Source: Pseudoduganella sp.
GTDB taxonomy: Bacteria > Pseudomonadota > Gammaproteobacteria > Burkholderiales > Burkholderiaceae_D
DNA: 64,000 bases
Direction: 5' to 3'
Assembly (NCBI GenBank): GCA_021323265.1
Contig: JAJTCO010000003.1
Span: forward strand, 62,001-126,000
A program made the position numbers and the translations under genes. The notes under the pieces were generated by a model. The model was not told where the DNA came from and did no database searches. It saw only the letters and a program-made list of their open reading frames with translations. Positions 17,231 through 26,792 of the stretch are shown here, one piece after another. Positions within the stretch are counted from its first letter, which is position 1. Every line of letters starts with the position of its first letter.

Positions 17231-17288
17231 TACAGATCGCTTGCAGATGGCCCCGTGTGCGGCAACGCTGGCGTAAGACATCTGTAAT
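17231..17288. promoter_or_regulatory. Paired 17-bp operator-like motifs in divergent promoter
   Basis: Minus strand motif TGCAAGCGATCTGTACA (17246-17230) and plus strand motif CGTAAGACATCTGTAAT (17272-17288). Each has two half-sites 11 bp apart (GCAAG/GTACA and GTAAG/GTAAT), the spacing used by OmpR- and SARP-type winged-helix regulators. They face outward towards 16756-17181 and the secretion operon. Similar motifs occur at 56060-56077 and 57067-57151. Confidence 0.6.
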
Positions 17289-17346
17289 CCCGGCTGTGCC
17301 ACGCTTGCGGCTCGGTTTCAATGTTGCGTGCCGGCCCGCGCCGGCG

Positions 17347-18621
17347 ATGGTGATGACTATGTATTTGCTGCCCCCCCTCTGGCGCCGCGCCGCCGCACTG
17401 CTGGCCTGGCTGAGCGCCTGGCCGGCCGCCGGCGCCAGCGTGTTGCCGGAACTGATCGGCGCCGCGCTGCGCGAACACCCGGCCATGAGTGCGCGCGCCG
17501 CCGGCGTGCAGGCCGCCGCAGCCGACCTGGATGCCGCACGCTGGCAATTCTTCCCCAGCCCCGCCGTGGCGCTGACGCGCGACCACCTCAGCACCGGCAC
17601 CCCCCAACACACCTTGGCCACCGTCAGCGTGCGCCAGGTGCTATGGAGCGGCGGGCGTCTGACGGCACAGCAGCAGCGCGCCGCGGCCGGCCTGGAGCAC
17701 AGCCAGGCGGCTGCGCGCGACACTGGCGAGCAGCTCGCCTTGCAGGTGGTGCAGGGCTATGGCGACTGGCTGGCGACGCATTTGCGGCGCAACGCCCAGC
17801 TCACCAGCCAGGGCCACCACCTGCGCCTGCGCGCGTTGGTGCAGCGCCGCCATGAGCAGGGGCTGGCGGCCGCCAGCGACGTCACCCTGGCCGAGGCGCG
17901 CCTGGACGCACTGCAAGCCGAGCTGGCCATGAGCGAAGCGCAGGAAGACATCGCCCTGGCACGCCTGGGACAGTTGGTGGGGCGTCCGCTGGCGCGCGAC
18001 GCGCTGGACGGGGCGCTGGCCGCGCCGCATCCGCTGAACGGCGAGCGCGCCGCACTGCTGCAACAGGCGCTGGCGCGCAACCCGGCACTGCAGCGCGCCG
18101 CCGCGCTGCAGGCGGCGCAGGCGGCCACCTTGCAGGAGCGCCGCGCCGCCACGCTGCCGGAAATCTACCTGCGTGCCGAACGCGGCTATGGCCAGCACGG
18201 CGCGGCAGCGGTCGGCCTACGCCTGACGCTGGGCGCCAGCGCCAGTTTTGGCGCTGGCCGCGCCGCCGCCAGCCAGGTGCAGGCCGCCGCTGCCCAGCTC
18301 AGCGCCGCCGCGGCGGAACGGGAAAGCCAACAGCGCAGCGTCACTGAGCGCCTGCTGGCCGACCTTGCCCTGGCCGGCGCCGCCGCCGCCCGCCAGCAGA
18401 CGCTGACGCGGGTGCTGGCCGCCAGCGAGGAACTGTTGGCGTCCTACGACCGCCAATTCCTGGCCGGCCGCAAGAGCTGGCTCGACCTCATGAATGCAGC
18501 GCGCGAGCTGGCGCAGACCGAAACACAACTGGCCGACGTCGCGGCGGCCCGCGTGGTCGCCACCTGGCGCCTCGCCATCCAAGTCCTGGGCCACGCGGCC
18601 ATCGCCGGAGAACAACCATGA
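17347..18621 (+). CDS. Type I secretion outer-membrane channel, TolC family
   Basis: A 424-residue TolC-like protein: a signal peptide (MYLLPPLWRRAAALLAWLSAWPAAGA region), then two outer-membrane-efflux repeats with the usual long helices and a late LLASYDRQFLAGRKSWLDLMN block. That block is characteristic of type I secretion (AggA/LapE-like) channels. The frame is open far upstream, but only the ATGs at 17347-17361 start on the signal sequence. It forms the outer-membrane duct for the ABC exporter encoded next, overlapping it by 4 bases (ATGA). It differs from the copper-operon TolC in lacking a lipobox. Confidence 0.9.
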   Translation: MVMTMYLLPPLWRRAAALLAWLSAWPAAGASVLPELIGAALREHPAMSARAAGVQAAAADLDAARWQFFPSPAVALTRDHLSTGTPQHTLATVSVRQVLWSGGRLTAQQQRAAAGLEHSQAAARDTGEQLALQVVQGYGDWLATHLRRNAQLTSQGHHLRLRALVQRRHEQGLAAASDVTLAEARLDALQAELAMSEAQEDIALARLGQLVGRPLARDALDGALAAPHPLNGERAALLQQALARNPALQRAAALQAAQAATLQERRAATLPEIYLRAERGYGQHGAAAVGLRLTLGASASFGAGRAAASQVQAAAAQLSAAAAERESQQRSVTERLLADLALAGAAAARQQTLTRVLAASEELLASYDRQFLAGRKSWLDLMNAARELAQTETQLADVAAARVVATWRLAIQVLGHAAIAGEQP

Positions 18622-20717
18622 ACCACCAGACCCAGTTATTCCATAGCCTAAGCCGGCTGGCCGCGCTGCAACAGACGGTGCCGGACCCGCTCGCGCTGGA
18701 ACAAGCGGTGGCGGCAGCCCTGGCCGACGCCAGCGCAGCGCCGCCGCGCCAACTAGCCGCCGTGGCACGGCAGCTGCAGGCGCCGGCGCCGCGCTGGCAG
18801 CACGGCGCCCCTCACGCGCCCGGACCGGCCTTACTACACGGCCGCCAAGGCGCGCGCCAGGGCCAGTGGGGCGTGCTGCGCGGGCGCGCTAGCGGCCAAC
18901 CGTGGCACAGCCTGTGGTGGGATCCGGTCAGTGCGGTCTGGCAGGAACAGCGCGATGCCAGTCTGCTGGAGTACGATGTGGCGCACTTTACGCCGGTCGC
19001 GCCGGCCGCCGCCGGCAGCCTGCGCGCCCTGCTGCGCGCACAATGGCGCCGTCAGCGCCCGCTGCTGCGCGATAGCGCGCTGGGCGGCGCCGCCATCAAC
19101 CTGGTGGCGCTCGCCATTTCCCTGTACAGCATGCAGGTGTACGACCGCGTGGTGCCGACTGCCGCCACTCAGACCCTGCTGGTGTTGACGCTGGGCGTGC
19201 TGGGCGCGATCGGCTTCGAGCTGTTGGCCAAGCAGACGCGCGCCGGCCTGTTCGACCGCCTGCTGGACCGGCTCGACCAGCAGCTGGCACACGCCGCCTT
19301 CGCGCGCCTGCTGGCGGTGCGCCTGGACCAGTTGCCGCAGTCGGTGGGCAGCTTGGCCGCCCAGCTGCGCGGCTACGAAACCGTGCGCGCGTTCCTGATG
19401 GGCGTGACCAGCAGCCTGCTGGTGGACGCCCCGTTTGCCGTGCTGTTCCTGGCCGCCATCGCGGCCATCGCCGGCCCGCTGGCCTGGCTGCCGCTGCTGT
19501 TCCTGCTGTTGTCGGGCGCACTCGGCCTGTATTACCGGGCGCGCCTGGAACGCGCCGCCGGCCAGGCGGCCGGCGCCAACCACGACCGCATGGGCCTGTT
19601 GGTCGAAAGCGTCGACGGCGCCGAACTCATCAAGGCCAACCAGGCCGGCGCGCGCCAGCTGGCGCGCTGGAACCAGGCCAGCGACGCCGCGCGCGCCAGC
19701 GAGCTGACGATCCGCCGCATCAGCGAGCATGCCCAGCAGCTGGCCAGCGCGCTGCAGCAGTGCGCCTATGTGGCGCTGGTAGGCTGCGGTGCCCTGCTGG
19801 CGGCGCGCGGCGAATTGTCGATGGGCGCCCTGATCGCCTGCTCCATCCTGTCCGGCCGCGTGCTGGCGCCGATGGCCGCCCTGCCCGGCCAGCTGGTGCA
19901 ATGGGCGCATGCCAAGGCGGCGCTGGCCAGCCTGGAACGGCTGTGGTCGCTGGCCAGCGACCCGCTGCATCCGGTGCCGCTGGCGCAGCCGCGTGGCCAG
20001 TACCAACTGCGCGACGTGCGTGCCGGCTACCACGGCCAGCCGGCCCTGCTGGTGCCGCAGCTACAGATCCAGCCGGGCGAGCGTATCGGGGTGCTGGGCC
20101 CGGTCGGCGCCGGCAAGACCACCCTGCTGCGCCTGCTGAGCGGCCTGCACCGGCCACAGCATGGCCAGGTCCTGCTGGACGAGATCGACATGGCGCAGCT
20201 GGCATCGGCCACGCTGGCCGCCGCCATTGCCTATGTGCCGCAGGAAGGCCGGCTATTTGCGGGCACCCTGCGCGACAACTTGCTGCTGGGCGTGCTGGAC
20301 CCGGGCGATGCCGCCATCCTGGCCGCCGCCCGGCGCAGCGGCCTGCACCAGGCGGTCATCGCCGCCCATCCGCACGGCCTGCAGCAAACCATCCACGAAG
20401 GCGGCACCGGCCTGTCCGGCGGCCAGCGCCAATTGCTGCACCTGACCCGCGCCCTGCTGCGCGCGCCGCGCGTCTGGCTGCTGGACGAACCGACCGCCGC
20501 CATGGACCGGCGTCTGGAAAGCCAGGCGCTGGCGGCGCTGCAGGCGGCCCTGGCGCCGCACGACACGCTGGTGCTGGTGACCCACAAGCCGGAATTGCTG
20601 GCCCTGGTCGACCGCCTGCTGGTGGTGGCCGGCCAGCAAATCGTGCTGGACGGCCCCAAGGCCGAAGTGCTGGCGCGCCTGCACGCCAACACGCTGGCGG
20701 CGGAGGCTGGCGCATGA
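18618..20717 (+). CDS. Type I secretion ABC transporter (LapB-like)
   Basis: A 699-residue inner-membrane ATPase/permease fusion. The N-terminal about 140 residues replace a C39 peptidase and lack its Cys-His pair, as in LapB/HlyB-like exporters that do not cleave the substrate. A six-helix membrane domain (about 150-430) precedes the nucleotide-binding domain, which has Walker A GPVGAGKTT (about 494), signature LSGGQRQLL (about 600), Walker B VWLLDEPT (about 620) and the switch His VTHKPE (about 654). Start and stop overlap the flanking genes by 4 bases, giving a tight TolC-ABC-HlyD operon. The probable substrate is the giant repeat protein that follows. Confidence 0.93.
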   Translation: MNHQTQLFHSLSRLAALQQTVPDPLALEQAVAAALADASAAPPRQLAAVARQLQAPAPRWQHGAPHAPGPALLHGRQGARQGQWGVLRGRASGQPWHSLWWDPVSAVWQEQRDASLLEYDVAHFTPVAPAAAGSLRALLRAQWRRQRPLLRDSALGGAAINLVALAISLYSMQVYDRVVPTAATQTLLVLTLGVLGAIGFELLAKQTRAGLFDRLLDRLDQQLAHAAFARLLAVRLDQLPQSVGSLAAQLRGYETVRAFLMGVTSSLLVDAPFAVLFLAAIAAIAGPLAWLPLLFLLLSGALGLYYRARLERAAGQAAGANHDRMGLLVESVDGAELIKANQAGARQLARWNQASDAARASELTIRRISEHAQQLASALQQCAYVALVGCGALLAARGELSMGALIACSILSGRVLAPMAALPGQLVQWAHAKAALASLERLWSLASDPLHPVPLAQPRGQYQLRDVRAGYHGQPALLVPQLQIQPGERIGVLGPVGAGKTTLLRLLSGLHRPQHGQVLLDEIDMAQLASATLAAAIAYVPQEGRLFAGTLRDNLLLGVLDPGDAAILAAARRSGLHQAVIAAHPHGLQQTIHEGGTGLSGGQRQLLHLTRALLRAPRVWLLDEPTAAMDRRLESQALAALQAALAPHDTLVLVTHKPELLALVDRLLVVAGQQIVLDGPKAEVLARLHANTLAAEAGA

Positions 20718-21862
20718 GCGCGCAGCGTCCGGCACTGCCGATGACCTGGCTGCTGTGCGCCGCCCTGCTGGGCTTCCTGGCCTGGGCCGCCGTGAGCGAT
20801 ATCGACCAGACCGTGCGCGCCCAGGGCCAGCTGGCGCCTGCCGCGCGCACCCAGTTGATCCAGGCTGCCGACGGTGGCGTGCTGACCCGCATCCACGTGC
20901 AGGAAGGCCAACCCGTGGCGCGCGGCGCCCTGCTGGCCGACCTCGAGCGCGAAAGGCCGCAGGCGGCGCTGCAGGAAAGCCGCGCCAAAGCGGCCGCCCT
21001 GACGGCGGCGCTGGCGCGCGCGCGCGCCGAGGCCGACGGTACGCCGCTGGACTTCACTGCCAGCCTGGCCGGCTACCCCGAGTTCACCGCACTGCAGCGC
21101 GCCTTGTATGTCCAACGTCAGCGCAGCCTGCAGCAGGAGCTGGCCGGACTGGAGGACGGGCTGGCCACCGCGCAGGAAGAGTTGCGCATGCAGGACAGCC
21201 TGCTGGCCAGCGGCGACACCAGCCAGCTGGAACTGATGCGGGCGCGGCGCCAGGTGGCCGAAGCGCGCGCCCGGCGCGACGCGCTGCACAACAAATACCG
21301 CCAGGAAGCGCGGCAGGATGCCGCCCGCCTGGCCGAAGAGCTGGCAGCGAACCGCTACAAGCTGGACGAACGCCAGTACACGCTCGACCACACCACGCTG
21401 CGGGCGCCGGTGGCGGGCGTGGTCAAGTCGCTGCGCATCAACACCATCGGCGGCGTGCTGCGGCCGGGCGACGAGCTGATGCAAATCCTGCCGACCGAGG
21501 GGCCGCTGCTGGTCGAACTCAAGGTCAACCCGGCCGACATCGGCCTGCTGCGCCCCGGCCTGCCGGCCACCGTGCAGTTTGACGCTTTCGACTACGCGGT
21601 CTACGGCACCCTGGCCGGCACCCTGGAATACCTGAGCGCCGACACCCTGAGCGAGCCGGGCCCGAACGGGCAGCTGCAAACCTTTTACCGGGCGCGGGTG
21701 CGGCTGGCGGCGCCGCCGGGCGGCGCCAGCCGCCTGACGCCGGCCATGCTCAAGCCGGGCATGGCGGCCAGCGTCGACCTGCGCGTGGCGCGCCGCTCGC
21801 TGCTGCAATACCTGGCCAAACCGGTGGCCAAAGCCTTTCACGGCGCGCTGCAGGAACGCTAG
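20714..21862 (+). CDS. HlyD-family membrane fusion protein (LapC-like)
   Basis: A 382-residue periplasmic adaptor. A single transmembrane helix (about residues 10-27) is followed by a biotinyl-lipoyl-like half (GGVLTRIHVQEGQPVARG), a long coiled-coil hairpin (about 85-215) and the returning lipoyl half LRAPVAGVVKSLRINTIGGVLRPGD, then beta-barrel segments ending near residue 380. It bridges the ABC exporter and the TolC channel in a type I secretion system. Start ATG 20714 overlaps the ABC gene stop (ATGA). Confidence 0.93.
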   Translation: MSAQRPALPMTWLLCAALLGFLAWAAVSDIDQTVRAQGQLAPAARTQLIQAADGGVLTRIHVQEGQPVARGALLADLERERPQAALQESRAKAAALTAALARARAEADGTPLDFTASLAGYPEFTALQRALYVQRQRSLQQELAGLEDGLATAQEELRMQDSLLASGDTSQLELMRARRQVAEARARRDALHNKYRQEARQDAARLAEELAANRYKLDERQYTLDHTTLRAPVAGVVKSLRINTIGGVLRPGDELMQILPTEGPLLVELKVNPADIGLLRPGLPATVQFDAFDYAVYGTLAGTLEYLSADTLSEPGPNGQLQTFYRARVRLAAPPGGASRLTPAMLKPGMAASVDLRVARRSLLQYLAKPVAKAFHGALQER

Positions 21863-21893
21863 CGCGCCCTCCCCCTGAACCAAGGAAGCTATC

Positions 21894-24800
21894 ATGAGTC
21901 AAGCAAGCACGGCCGCCACGGCCGACACCCTCGTCCTGCACAACGGCAAGAGCGCAGTCGCCCTCAAGGCCGGCCAGGCCAATGTGTTCAAGGCCGCCGG
22001 CGGCGCCCGCTACCGCATCCTGCGCTACTTCGAAGGCGCAGAACAAATGCTGGACAACGTGCTGGCGCGGCGCCATGGCGCCGACCTGGAATTGCAGTAT
22101 GCCGACGGCACCCAGGTCACGCTGCAGGACTATTACACGGCCGCCGCCAGCACCGACGGCTGCGAGCTGCGCCTGCCGGCGCAACATGGCCGCGTGCACA
22201 AGCTGGGCGACGGCAGCGGCGCCGCCCTGGGCGACGGCTCCACCCTGGTGTATGCGCACGGCGCGCCCGATGCCTTGCTGGCGCTGGCCAAGGGCAACGG
22301 CGCCTTGCGCAGCACCCTGGCCAGCCTGGGCGGCGACGAGATCAGCTACGGCGTGAGCCCGTCCAGCCTGCCAGCCAGCGGCGCCGTGTCCGGCGGCACG
22401 CTGGGGCTGGCCGCCTTGGGCGCTGGCTTGGCCGCGGCCGCCGCCGGCGGCGGCGGTGGCGGCGACAGCAGCGCGCCGCCCGGCAATGGTGGCGGTACCC
22501 CGCCGCCCGACAGTGGCGCCCCACGCGTCGCCAGCATTGCCCTGGCGGCCAGCGGCGCCCAGAATGGCACCCTGAATGTCGGCGACGTGGTGACCGTCAC
22601 GGTCACCATGAGCGCCGCGACCGTGGTCAGCGGCACCCCGCAGTGTGCGCTGACCATCGGCGGCACCGTGGTCCAGGCCAGCTATGCCGGCGGCAGCGGC
22701 AGCAATGTACTGCGCTTCACGTATACCATCCAGGACGGTCAGACCGACGCCAATGGCGTGGCGGTCGCCGCCAATGCACTCAGCCTGAATGGCGGCGGCC
22801 TGGCCGGGATAGGCGGCCAGGCCGCCGCGCTGGCCCACGCCGCCGTCGCGGACCAGGGCAGTCTGCTGGTCGATACCAGCGCGCCACAGTCGCAGCTGCC
22901 GCCGGCCACTATCACCGATGAAGGCCCGCTGCTGGTGCAGGTGGAAGCCGGCGCCAGCGCCTACCTGGTGCACACCACGCTGGCGGTCAGCAACCTGGCC
23001 AGCATCACCGGCGCCAGCGCCGCGCTGTGGAGCAGCGCCGGCAGGAATGTCGGCGGCGCTGTCAGCGTCGCCACCAGCCACCTGGCCGACGGCGACTACC
23101 GGCTGTATGTAGTGGACGCCGCCGGCAACCTGTCGGCCCCCTCGGCCGGCAGCATCGTGATCGACAAGCAGGCGCCCGCCATCACCGCCGTCGCGCTCAG
23201 CGACAGCAGCGGCGCGCAAGGCGGCGTCCTGAATGCCGGCGACACCGTCTACATCACCGTCACCCTGAACGAGCGGGCCGTAGTCAGCGGTGAACCGCAG
23301 CTGGCGCTGCAGATCGGCGGCGCCAGCGTGCTGGCACGCTACGCCAGCGGCAGCGGCAGCCAGCAGCTGGTGTTCAGCTACCAGCTGCAAGCCGGCCAGG
23401 CCGACGCCGACGGCATCGCCATCGGCGCCAACGCCCTGAGCCTGAACGGCGGCCGCATCGAGGACAGCCTCGGCCGTTCAGCCAGCCTCAACCACGCGGC
23501 CGTGGGCAGCAACCCGGCCTACGTGGTCGACAGCCTGGCCCCCACCGTGCAGGCGGTGTTCCTGAGCGGCGCCAGCGGCGCCCAGGACGGCTACCTGAAC
23601 GCCGGCGACGTGGTCAGCGTCAGTGTCACCATGAGCGAAGCGACCACGGTGCAGGGCACGCCACAACTGGCGCTGGAGGTTGGCGGGCGCACCGTGCTGG
23701 CCACCTACGCCAGCGGCAGCGGCAGCCGCAACCTGGTGTTCCAGTACACCCTCAGCGGCGACGACAGCGACAGCGACGGCATCGCCATCGCCGCCAATAG
23801 CCTGCAGTTGCACGGCGCGGTGCTAGGCGATACGGCGGGCAACGCCGCCCTGCTGGCGCACGGCGCCACCGCCGCCCACGCCCAGTACCGGGTCGATACC
23901 CAGGCGCCGGCCGTCACCCAGGTGGCGATCAGCGGCGCCAGCGGCGGCCAGGGCGGTGTGCTGCCGGCCGACGCCGTGGTGTACGTTCAGGTCAGCCTGA
24001 GCGAAGCGGCGCTGGTGACCGGCCGCCCGCAATTGCAGCTGGACATTGGCGGCACCCGGGTACTGGCCGACTACAGCACCGGCAGCGGCACCAACCAGCT
24101 GGTGTTTGCCTACCGCATCCAGCCCGGGCTGAACGACCGCAGCGGCATCGCGATCCCGGCCAACGCCTTGTCGCTCAACGGTGGCAGCCTGGCCGACGCC
24201 GCCGGCAACGCGGTGCGCCTGCAGCACGCCGCGGTGGCCGACAACCCCAGCTACCTGGTCGACACCAGCACCCCCAGCATCGTCAGCGTGGCAGTGACCG
24301 GCAGTACCGGCGGTCAGGACGGCTGGCACAATGCCGGCGACGTGATCCAGGTACAGCTGACCGCCAGCGAGGCGGTGTACGTGCAGGGCACCCCGCGCCT
24401 GGCCCTGAATATCGGCGGCAGCACCGTCTACGCCGACTATCGCGGCGGCAGCGGCAGCACCACCCTGCAGTTCTCCTACACCATCCGCGCCGGCGAGGCC
24501 GATGCCAACGGCATTGCCATCGCCCCCAATGCGCTCAGCCTGGGCAGCGCCACCATCCGCAATGCCGGCGGCGGCAACCTGAGCCTGCCGCATGCGGCGG
24601 CGGCCGACAACGCCGCCTACCGCGTCGACACCGTGGCGCCGGCCGTCGCGGCGCCCACCGTCAGCATTGGCAACGGCGACAGCGTGACCGTCAGCAGCAG
24701 CGAGGCGGGCACCGTCTACCTGGTCAGCAGCACCCTGGCGCCGACCTCGGTGGCGGCGATCCAGGCCGCCCCCGGCCACCAGTGGAATGCCGTCAGCGTG

Positions 24801-26756
24801 GCCGCCGGCAGCGCCACCGTCCTGCCGGCCAGCGGCCTGGCGCTCGGTACTTATAACGTGTATGCAGTCGACCAGGCTGGCAACCTGTCGCTTGCCAGCC
24901 CGAACCTGATCACCATCAATGCGCTGGCACCGGCCGTCAGCAGCGTCGCCATCAGCTCCGCCAGCGGTCTCCGCAATGGCGTGCTGAACGCCGGCGACCA
25001 GGTCTTCATCACCGTCAGCACCACCGTGCCGGCCAGCGTCAGCGGCACCCCGCAGCTCAAGCTGGACATCGGCGGCAGCGAATACCTGGCCAGCTATGTG
25101 GGCGGCAACGGCAGCACGGCGCTGGTGTTCAGCTACACCGTGCAGACCGGGCAAACCGACCTGGACGGCATTGCCATTGCCGCCAACGGCCTGCTGCTGC
25201 CCAATGGCGCGCGGCTGCAGACCAGCAGCGGCGCCGACCTGCAGCTGAACTTCGACGCGGTAGCCGCCAATAGCGGCTATAAGGTCGACACCAGCGCGCC
25301 GACCGCCTACGCCACTGGCGGGCTGTACAGCAAAGACTCGGCCAACGCCAACGTCACGGTGCGCAGCAGCGAGGCCGGCACCGCCTACCTCGTGCATAGC
25401 AACGTCAACGTCAGCTCGCTCGCCAGTATCGAAAGCGGCGCCAGCGCCACCCAGCGCAAATCGGTCGCGCTCGACACGCCGTTCACCGAAAAGACCATCA
25501 ATGTCGACGGCCTGGACGACGGTGCGTACAACGTCTACACCATCGACAGCGCCGGCAACCTGTCGCTGGCGGTGAGCGGCATCCAGATCGACAACAGCAA
25601 ACCAGTGATCGGCAACGTCACCAGCGGCACCGTGCGCAGCGGCGACATCGTCAGCGTGCTGGGCAACGAAGGCGGGCGCGCCTACCTGGTCAGCGCCAGC
25701 AGCGCCGCCACCGTGGCCGGTATCACCGGCACCAGCAGCGACCGCATGCACTGGGTCGACATCAGCGCCAACAGCCAGGCCAGCATCAATGTAGCCGGAC
25801 TGCTGGACGGCCAATACAAGGTGTATATCATCGACAGCGCCGGCAACGTCTCGAACGGGTCGGCCGCCATCACGGTCGACAATGCCGTGCCCAGCGTGCT
25901 CAACGTGGCAATCAGCGGCGGCAGCGGCGCCCCCAGCGGCGCCGGCAGCACCTATTTCAATGCCAACGACACCATCACCGTCACCGTCACCCTGAGCGAG
26001 GCAGTCAGCGTCAGCGGGCTGCCCAAGCTGGCGCTGGATGTGGGCGGCACCCTCGTCTACGCCACTTATAACGCCCCCAGCGGCAGCGGCGGCTCCACCA
26101 CCACCCTGAACTTCAGCTATGTGGTGGCGCACGGCCTGACCGACGCCAACGGCATCAGCATCGTGGCCAACAGCCTGAGCCTGAATGGCGGCACCATCCT
26201 GGATGCCGCGCGCAACGCCGCCAATCTGCAGCACGCCGGCGCCGGCGACAACGCCGGGTATAAGATCGACACCACTGCGCCGACCGCGGATGTGACGGCG
26301 GGCACCATCACCACCAACGGCTATGCCATGGTGAGCAGCAATGAAGTGGGCTGGGCCTACCTGGTGCACGAGAGCGTGGATGTGTCGACCGGCATCGCGG
26401 CCTTCACCAGCGGCAACGCGAGCCAGTGGAATATGATTGCCATCCACACTCCCGGCCAGGCCACCCAGCTGACCGCCAGCGGCCTCGCCGTGGGCAATTA
26501 CTACGTCTACACGGCCGACCTGGCGCATAACCTGTCGCTGGCCTCGACCAATATGGTGCGGGTGACCGCGCCGACCGGCTTCGCACCCGGCATCGATGAA
26601 GTATTCGCCCCGCCGCAGATCGACACCAGCGCGCTGGTGGCGGCCAGCGCACCAGTACCCGCTCTGCCTGCGCCGCCCGCCATGCCGGCACTGCCGGACT
26701 ACCTCGGGCCCACGCAGCATCCATGGGACATGCACCCGCCGCAGGTTGTGCTGTAA
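21894..26756 (+). CDS. Large Ig-repeat adhesin, probable type I secretion substrate
   Basis: A 1620-residue extracellular protein. The first about 130 residues resemble the BapA/LapA-prefix region (LELQYADGTQVTLQDYY). Next come a hydrophobic Gly/Ala helix and a Gly linker (about 160-205). The body has seven long beta repeats (about 120 residues: SG..GVLNAGD, V.GTPQLALDIGG, GIAIAANALSLNGG, Y.VDT.APT). These are interleaved with five shorter ones (about 95 residues: SSEAGTAYLV ... DGAYNVYTIDSAGNLSL). A Pro-rich tail ends HPWDMHPPQVVL. No RTX nonapeptides are visible, so the C-terminal secretion signal would be non-RTX. There is no N-terminal signal peptide. AAGGAAG precedes ATG 21894, and the gene directly follows the HlyD gene. 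It is probably a biofilm or surface adhesin; retention or release by a LapD/LapG system is not indicated here. Confidence 0.85.
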   Translation: MSQASTAATADTLVLHNGKSAVALKAGQANVFKAAGGARYRILRYFEGAEQMLDNVLARRHGADLELQYADGTQVTLQDYYTAAASTDGCELRLPAQHGRVHKLGDGSGAALGDGSTLVYAHGAPDALLALAKGNGALRSTLASLGGDEISYGVSPSSLPASGAVSGGTLGLAALGAGLAAAAAGGGGGGDSSAPPGNGGGTPPPDSGAPRVASIALAASGAQNGTLNVGDVVTVTVTMSAATVVSGTPQCALTIGGTVVQASYAGGSGSNVLRFTYTIQDGQTDANGVAVAANALSLNGGGLAGIGGQAAALAHAAVADQGSLLVDTSAPQSQLPPATITDEGPLLVQVEAGASAYLVHTTLAVSNLASITGASAALWSSAGRNVGGAVSVATSHLADGDYRLYVVDAAGNLSAPSAGSIVIDKQAPAITAVALSDSSGAQGGVLNAGDTVYITVTLNERAVVSGEPQLALQIGGASVLARYASGSGSQQLVFSYQLQAGQADADGIAIGANALSLNGGRIEDSLGRSASLNHAAVGSNPAYVVDSLAPTVQAVFLSGASGAQDGYLNAGDVVSVSVTMSEATTVQGTPQLALEVGGRTVLATYASGSGSRNLVFQYTLSGDDSDSDGIAIAANSLQLHGAVLGDTAGNAALLAHGATAAHAQYRVDTQAPAVTQVAISGASGGQGGVLPADAVVYVQVSLSEAALVTGRPQLQLDIGGTRVLADYSTGSGTNQLVFAYRIQPGLNDRSGIAIPANALSLNGGSLADAAGNAVRLQHAAVADNPSYLVDTSTPSIVSVAVTGSTGGQDGWHNAGDVIQVQLTASEAVYVQGTPRLALNIGGSTVYADYRGGSGSTTLQFSYTIRAGEADANGIAIAPNALSLGSATIRNAGGGNLSLPHAAAADNAAYRVDTVAPAVAAPTVSIGNGDSVTVSSSEAGTVYLVSSTLAPTSVAAIQAAPGHQWNAVSVAAGSATVLPASGLALGTYNVYAVDQAGNLSLASPNLITINALAPAVSSVAISSASGLRNGVLNAGDQVFITVSTTVPASVSGTPQLKLDIGGSEYLASYVGGNGSTALVFSYTVQTGQTDLDGIAIAANGLLLPNGARLQTSSGADLQLNFDAVAANSGYKVDTSAPTAYATGGLYSKDSANANVTVRSSEAGTAYLVHSNVNVSSLASIESGASATQRKSVALDTPFTEKTINVDGLDDGAYNVYTIDSAGNLSLAVSGIQIDNSKPVIGNVTSGTVRSGDIVSVLGNEGGRAYLVSASSAATVAGITGTSSDRMHWVDISANSQASINVAGLLDGQYKVYIIDSAGNVSNGSAAITVDNAVPSVLNVAISGGSGAPSGAGSTYFNANDTITVTVTLSEAVSVSGLPKLALDVGGTLVYATYNAPSGSGGSTTTLNFSYVVAHGLTDANGISIVANSLSLNGGTILDAARNAANLQHAGAGDNAGYKIDTTAPTADVTAGTITTNGYAMVSSNEVGWAYLVHESVDVSTGIAAFTSGNASQWNMIAIHTPGQATQLTASGLAVGNYYVYTADLAHNLSLASTNMVRVTAPTGFAPGIDEVFAPPQIDTSALVAASAPVPALPAPPAMPALPDYLGPTQHPWDMHPPQVVL

Positions 26757-26766
26757 GTGCCGCGGC

Positions 26767-26788
26767 GCGCCGGCCCCGGGCGGGGCCG
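26767..26788 (+). terminator. GC-rich hairpin between convergent genes
   Basis: GCCGGCCCC (26767-26775) and GGGGCCGGC (26780-26788) form a 9-bp stem with a GGGC loop, between the adhesin stop and the fliR stop. There is no T tract, so it may act as a bidirectional or Rho-assisted stop. Confidence 0.5.
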
Positions 26789-26792
26789 GCGT

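Noticed and set aside
23823..26735. 970-codon open frame antisense to the adhesin
   Set aside because: Composition is Gly/Ala/His/Val-rich with the adhesin's own repeat period, so it is a shadow of GC-rich repeats.
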